From the NCBI GenBank assembly GCA_000435715.1, contig FR882600.1, positions 50,344 through 83,476 of the forward strand: a stretch of 33,133 nucleotides of DNA, in the 5' to 3' direction. The DNA comes from Firmicutes bacterium CAG:145 (lineage in GTDB: Bacteria; Bacillota; Clostridia; Peptostreptococcales; Anaerovoracaceae). Of this stretch, positions 30,684 to 33,133 are shown piece by piece. Each line of letters starts with the position of its first letter. The first letter of the stretch is position 1. The notes beneath the pieces were generated by a model. That model was not told the DNA's origin. It searched no databases and saw only the letters and a program-made list of their open reading frames with translations. The position numbers were made by a program, and so were the translations under genes.

Positions 30684-31955
30684 TCATACGATATCGCTCA
30701 GGTATCTCTTCCCGTTTTCCTCTAAATTTACACAATTCTCGAAAGCTGTTTCAAGATCCCTACCGCAAGCTACCATGCCATGATTTGACATTATCGCTCC
30801 GTAATTATTCCCCACAGCCTCCGCCGTATTATTCATCAGAGATTTACTGCCCGGGAGGGCGTATGACGCCGTCTTTACTTTATCGCCGAAGACCGAACTG
30901 TAAGCTTTCAGTACAGGCATGTCTTTGCCTGCAGCAGCAAATACACTGCAGTACTTGGAATGGGTATGTATGACAGCGCCTACATCAGATCTTTTCTTAT
31001 ATATGGCTGCGTGCAGTCCCTTTTCTGAGGTGGGCTTTATATCTCCCTCATACTCCAGCGATCTTATATCAACCTTTACCATATCTTCTGCGCCAAGTCT
31101 CATATAGTCCAGGCCCGAGGGGGTGACAAGCATGTATCTTTCGTCCAGTCTTACAGACAGATTTCCCCAGGTCCCCTGCACCAGACCTGTCTCCACCAGC
31201 TTTCGTCCGTACTTTACCAGAAGTTCTCTCAGCCTCTGCTCGCAAGGCGCGGCTTTCTGTTTGCGGATATGAGAAGCCGCGTCGGCCATCTCTTTGGTTT
31301 TCTGTCCCGTCTCCGCCATCTTCACTCTTTCTTCGGCCTTAGAATACTTCTTTTTATACACGTATCTCATGAGCCTGGCCTCCCTCTTGGCTATAGGCTT
31401 TCCTCCGCCGATTTTTTCAGCCAAGAAAGATATCTCCGCAGATTTTTCAAGTACTGTCAGGGCTACTATCGCCTCGTAGAGACTTCGTCCCATAGTCAGA
31501 GTATAGCCTATACCCTTTCCCTTTTTATCTGTACCTCGCAGTATCAGACAGCCGGCGTTGCCTCTGAGGGCTTTTCCGATGGATTTCCCCATTGAAGCGT
31601 TGCCATCCCTTCCGTCTGCTATATATGCAGTATGACCAAAAACCTGAGCCATATCGTCAAGACATGCTTTAAAAGGTCTTGCTTCTCTCAGGGCTTTCTG
31701 GCAGCAAGGAGTCTGAGAGTAGACCACGGCTTTCATCTCCGCCTTAGGTATCGGAAGCTTTTCAATGCCGAGCTTCTCTATGTCTTCTTCCCTCAGCTCT
31801 CCTATGTCCGCATCATCTCTTGTTGCAAATACGCCTTTGGGAGTCTCTATCATCATCTTGGTCCGGCCTATGGGATATTCTTGAGATGACATCATTTTCC
31901 CGTATTTTTTCATCACTTCATAGACTTCGCTAAAAGAGTTTTTTCGACTGTTCAT
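30684..31955 (-). CDS. Two-domain class II aldolase/adducin-family protein
   Basis: 423 residues, about twice the usual single domain. The C-terminal domain (about 240-423) is complete: GNLSVRL at 264-270, TPSGLDY, E311 in TSEKGLHAAIY, the zinc pair H330 and H332 in VIHTHSKY, and H392 in SNHGM. It should catalyse a retro-aldol or epimerase step on a sugar phosphate such as fuculose- or ribulose-phosphate. The N-terminal domain (about 10-200) repeats the fold pattern but has VVYSQTP where the His pair should be, so it is probably non-catalytic. ATG 31955 follows AGGGG by eight bases. Substrate unknown. Confidence 0.8.
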   Translation of the reverse strand: MNSRKNSFSEVYEVMKKYGKMMSSQEYPIGRTKMMIETPKGVFATRDDADIGELREEDIEKLGIEKLPIPKAEMKAVVYSQTPCCQKALREARPFKACLDDMAQVFGHTAYIADGRDGNASMGKSIGKALRGNAGCLILRGTDKKGKGIGYTLTMGRSLYEAIVALTVLEKSAEISFLAEKIGGGKPIAKREARLMRYVYKKKYSKAEERVKMAETGQKTKEMADAASHIRKQKAAPCEQRLRELLVKYGRKLVETGLVQGTWGNLSVRLDERYMLVTPSGLDYMRLGAEDMVKVDIRSLEYEGDIKPTSEKGLHAAIYKKRSDVGAVIHTHSKYCSVFAAAGKDMPVLKAYSSVFGDKVKTASYALPGSKSLMNNTAEAVGNNYGAIMSNHGMVACGRDLETAFENCVNLEENGKRYLSDIV

Positions 31956-31969
31956 ATTCTTTTCCCCTA

Positions 31970-32252
31970 TCTGTTATTTACTTCGGATATTTTAGAGTCG
32001 GAACTAAGTTTCCAAAGATGTCTCCCCGCTTTTACGGCAAAGAGACCTTTTATGATAAACTTTAGAGATCTTATCGTAAGATTTTATCATCTGCCGCCGA
32101 AAATACGAAAAAGGCCATCTGCTTATTAATAAGTATCGGCCTGCGGCGTTAATAGATTCCCATATTATAAATTAACTTATAAATCGATAGGCTGTCAATG
32201 TATACATGTTCTCATAAGATGAAATACTAAGAAAAAGTCGATTTTGGAGGTC
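31970..32252. other. Divergent control region between aldolase and flavoprotein genes
   Basis: On the minus strand a TTGACA lies at 32198-32193, with a poor -10 (TTAATT) 17 bases on. Further along, GGCC arms around the palindrome CTTATTAATAAG (about 32113-32142) run into TTTTTCGTATTTT, a terminator shape inside the presumed aldolase leader. Outer CGCCG/CGGCG arms (32095-32149) can also pair. No clear promoter is seen for the plus-strand gene. Confidence 0.4.
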
Positions 32253-32255
32253 ATG

Positions 32256-33133
32256 ATGAAAACTGATTACGATGTCATTATAATAGGAGGAGGTCCGGGC
32301 GGATACACTTCCGCTATCTATTGCGCCCGCTCATCTTTGAAAACTCTCATAATAGAAGAAACCCACGCCGGAGGCCAGATATCTTCAACCGGCAATGTGG
32401 ATTATCCCGGTTTCGAAGACGGCATAGAAGGCTCAAGGCTTTTGGAAAAGATGAGAACAGACGCCGAAAATCACGGGGCTAAGACGCTTTTTGCAAAAGT
32501 ATATTCTTTAAACCTCGAGAAAAGAGAAAAGACTGTATTCACCACTAAGGGAGATTTCAAATGCAGATCTGTAATATTGGCCATGGGCGCCTCTCCCCGC
32601 AGGCTGGGTCTTCCCGGCGAATCGGCTCTGTCAGGCAGAGGCATAAACTATTATATATCTGAAGGAGATGCGTTTTATAAGGGAAAGACGGCCGCCGTCA
32701 TAGGCGGAGGAAACGCAGCTCTCGACAATGCCGTAATTCTTTCAGACATATGTAAAAAAGTCTATCTTATACACGAGGGCGGCGGCTTCAAAGCAGATGA
32801 CAGTCTAATAAACGACGTTCTGCGCAGGTCCAATATAGTGGTCCTCTATCATACGGAAATCTCAGGTCTGTTATCAGAAGACGGTGTAGTGACAGGGCTT
32901 TCTCTCACCGACAAGACTTCCGGGAGAAAGGGCGTCATAGACTGCAACGGTATATTCGTCGCTATAGGAAAAACACCTAATACACGGCTCTTGAGGTTCC
33001 ATTTAAAGACAGATAAAGACGGATACGTCATAGCCGATGAGACCACCAGGACCAATATAGACGGAGTGTTTGCCACAGGCGACCTACGCACGAAGCCGCT
33101 GAGACAAATAATAACGGCAGCTTCCGACGGAGC
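32256..33133 (+). CDS. Thioredoxin-reductase-like flavoprotein lacking CxxC, C-terminus beyond window
   Basis: 292 residues are visible. The FAD-binding IIIGGGPGGYTSA is at 8-20, AGGQI at 38-42, the second Rossmann motif VIGGGNAALDNAV at 148-160, and the FAD-contacting GVFATGD at 270-276. The layout is that of low-molecular-weight thioredoxin reductase. However, the redox segment SYCATCDG reads NYYISEGD here, with Y133 and E136 in place of the two cysteines. It therefore cannot reduce thioredoxin by the usual route; ferredoxin/flavodoxin-NADP reductase or another NAD(P)H oxidoreductase role is more likely. GGAGG is five bases before ATG 32256; ATG 32253 is too close. It is divergent from the aldolase gene. 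Confidence 0.85.
   Translation, partial: MKTDYDVIIIGGGPGGYTSAIYCARSSLKTLIIEETHAGGQISSTGNVDYPGFEDGIEGSRLLEKMRTDAENHGAKTLFAKVYSLNLEKREKTVFTTKGDFKCRSVILAMGASPRRLGLPGESALSGRGINYYISEGDAFYKGKTAAVIGGGNAALDNAVILSDICKKVYLIHEGGGFKADDSLINDVLRRSNIVVLYHTEISGLLSEDGVVTGLSLTDKTSGRKGVIDCNGIFVAIGKTPNTRLLRFHLKTDKDGYVIADETTRTNIDGVFATGDLRTKPLRQIITAASDG

Overview
The window looks like the chromosome of a spore-forming Clostridia-type Firmicute. The evidence is a spoVAC-spoVAD-spoVAE operon behind a sigma-F/G-like promoter, an infC-rpmI-rplT operon with a Firmicute-style attenuated leader, an LCP-family cell-wall ligase, and AGGAGG-type ribosome sites throughout. I cannot name the genus from sequence alone.

Region 1 (1-20.5 kb, all minus strand) is one long glycan-assembly operon read from right to left, behind a TTGAAA / 17 bp / TAAACT promoter at 20507-20535. 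Its first genes encode a bacillosamine-type module: a membrane 4,6-dehydratase (PglF-like), an aminotransferase (PglE-like), a phosphoglycosyl transferase (PglC-like) and an N-acetyltransferase (PglD-like). Next come a WbuB-type glycosyltransferase and genes matching the 2,3-diamino-uronic-acid pathway: a WecB/WbpI epimerase, a WbpA-like 6-dehydrogenase, a WbpD-like acetyltransferase, two Gfo/Idh oxidoreductases (a WbpB candidate among them) and a WbpE-like aminotransferase. Also present are two more glycosyltransferases, two LpxD-like acyltransferases, two paralogous deacetylase-fold proteins, and at the distal end a Wzx flippase and a Wzy polymerase cut by the window edge. Together they predict a Wzx/Wzy-type surface polymer of acylated amino sugars started on undecaprenyl phosphate. 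Base composition drops sharply inside pglC, which suggests a conserved head joined to an exchangeable, AT-rich tail.

Region 2 (20.5-22.9 kb) is regulatory: an XRE repressor, a possible 28-codon ORF under a Shine-Dalgarno-masking hairpin, a sigma-70 family factor with two promoters, a decayed frame after it, and a divergent second XRE protein.

Region 3 (22.9-28.4 kb) holds an LCP-family ligase with a Gly/Ser-rich tail, a 0.45 kb non-coding stretch with inverted copies of a TTTGCGGGA motif, the spoVA operon followed by an unlisted 36-aa membrane peptide and a terminator, and the maf-mscL pair.

Region 4 (28.39-29.16 kb) is a 768-bp non-coding element bounded by 17-bp inverted repeats. It is filled with 20-bp hairpins on a 42-43 bp period, including a 138-bp block present twice.

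Region 5 (29.2-33.1 kb) has rplT, rpmI and infC (infC apparently starting at ATT) with an attenuator leader, a two-domain class II aldolase, and a divergent thioredoxin-reductase-like flavoprotein that lacks the CxxC cysteines and is cut by the window end.
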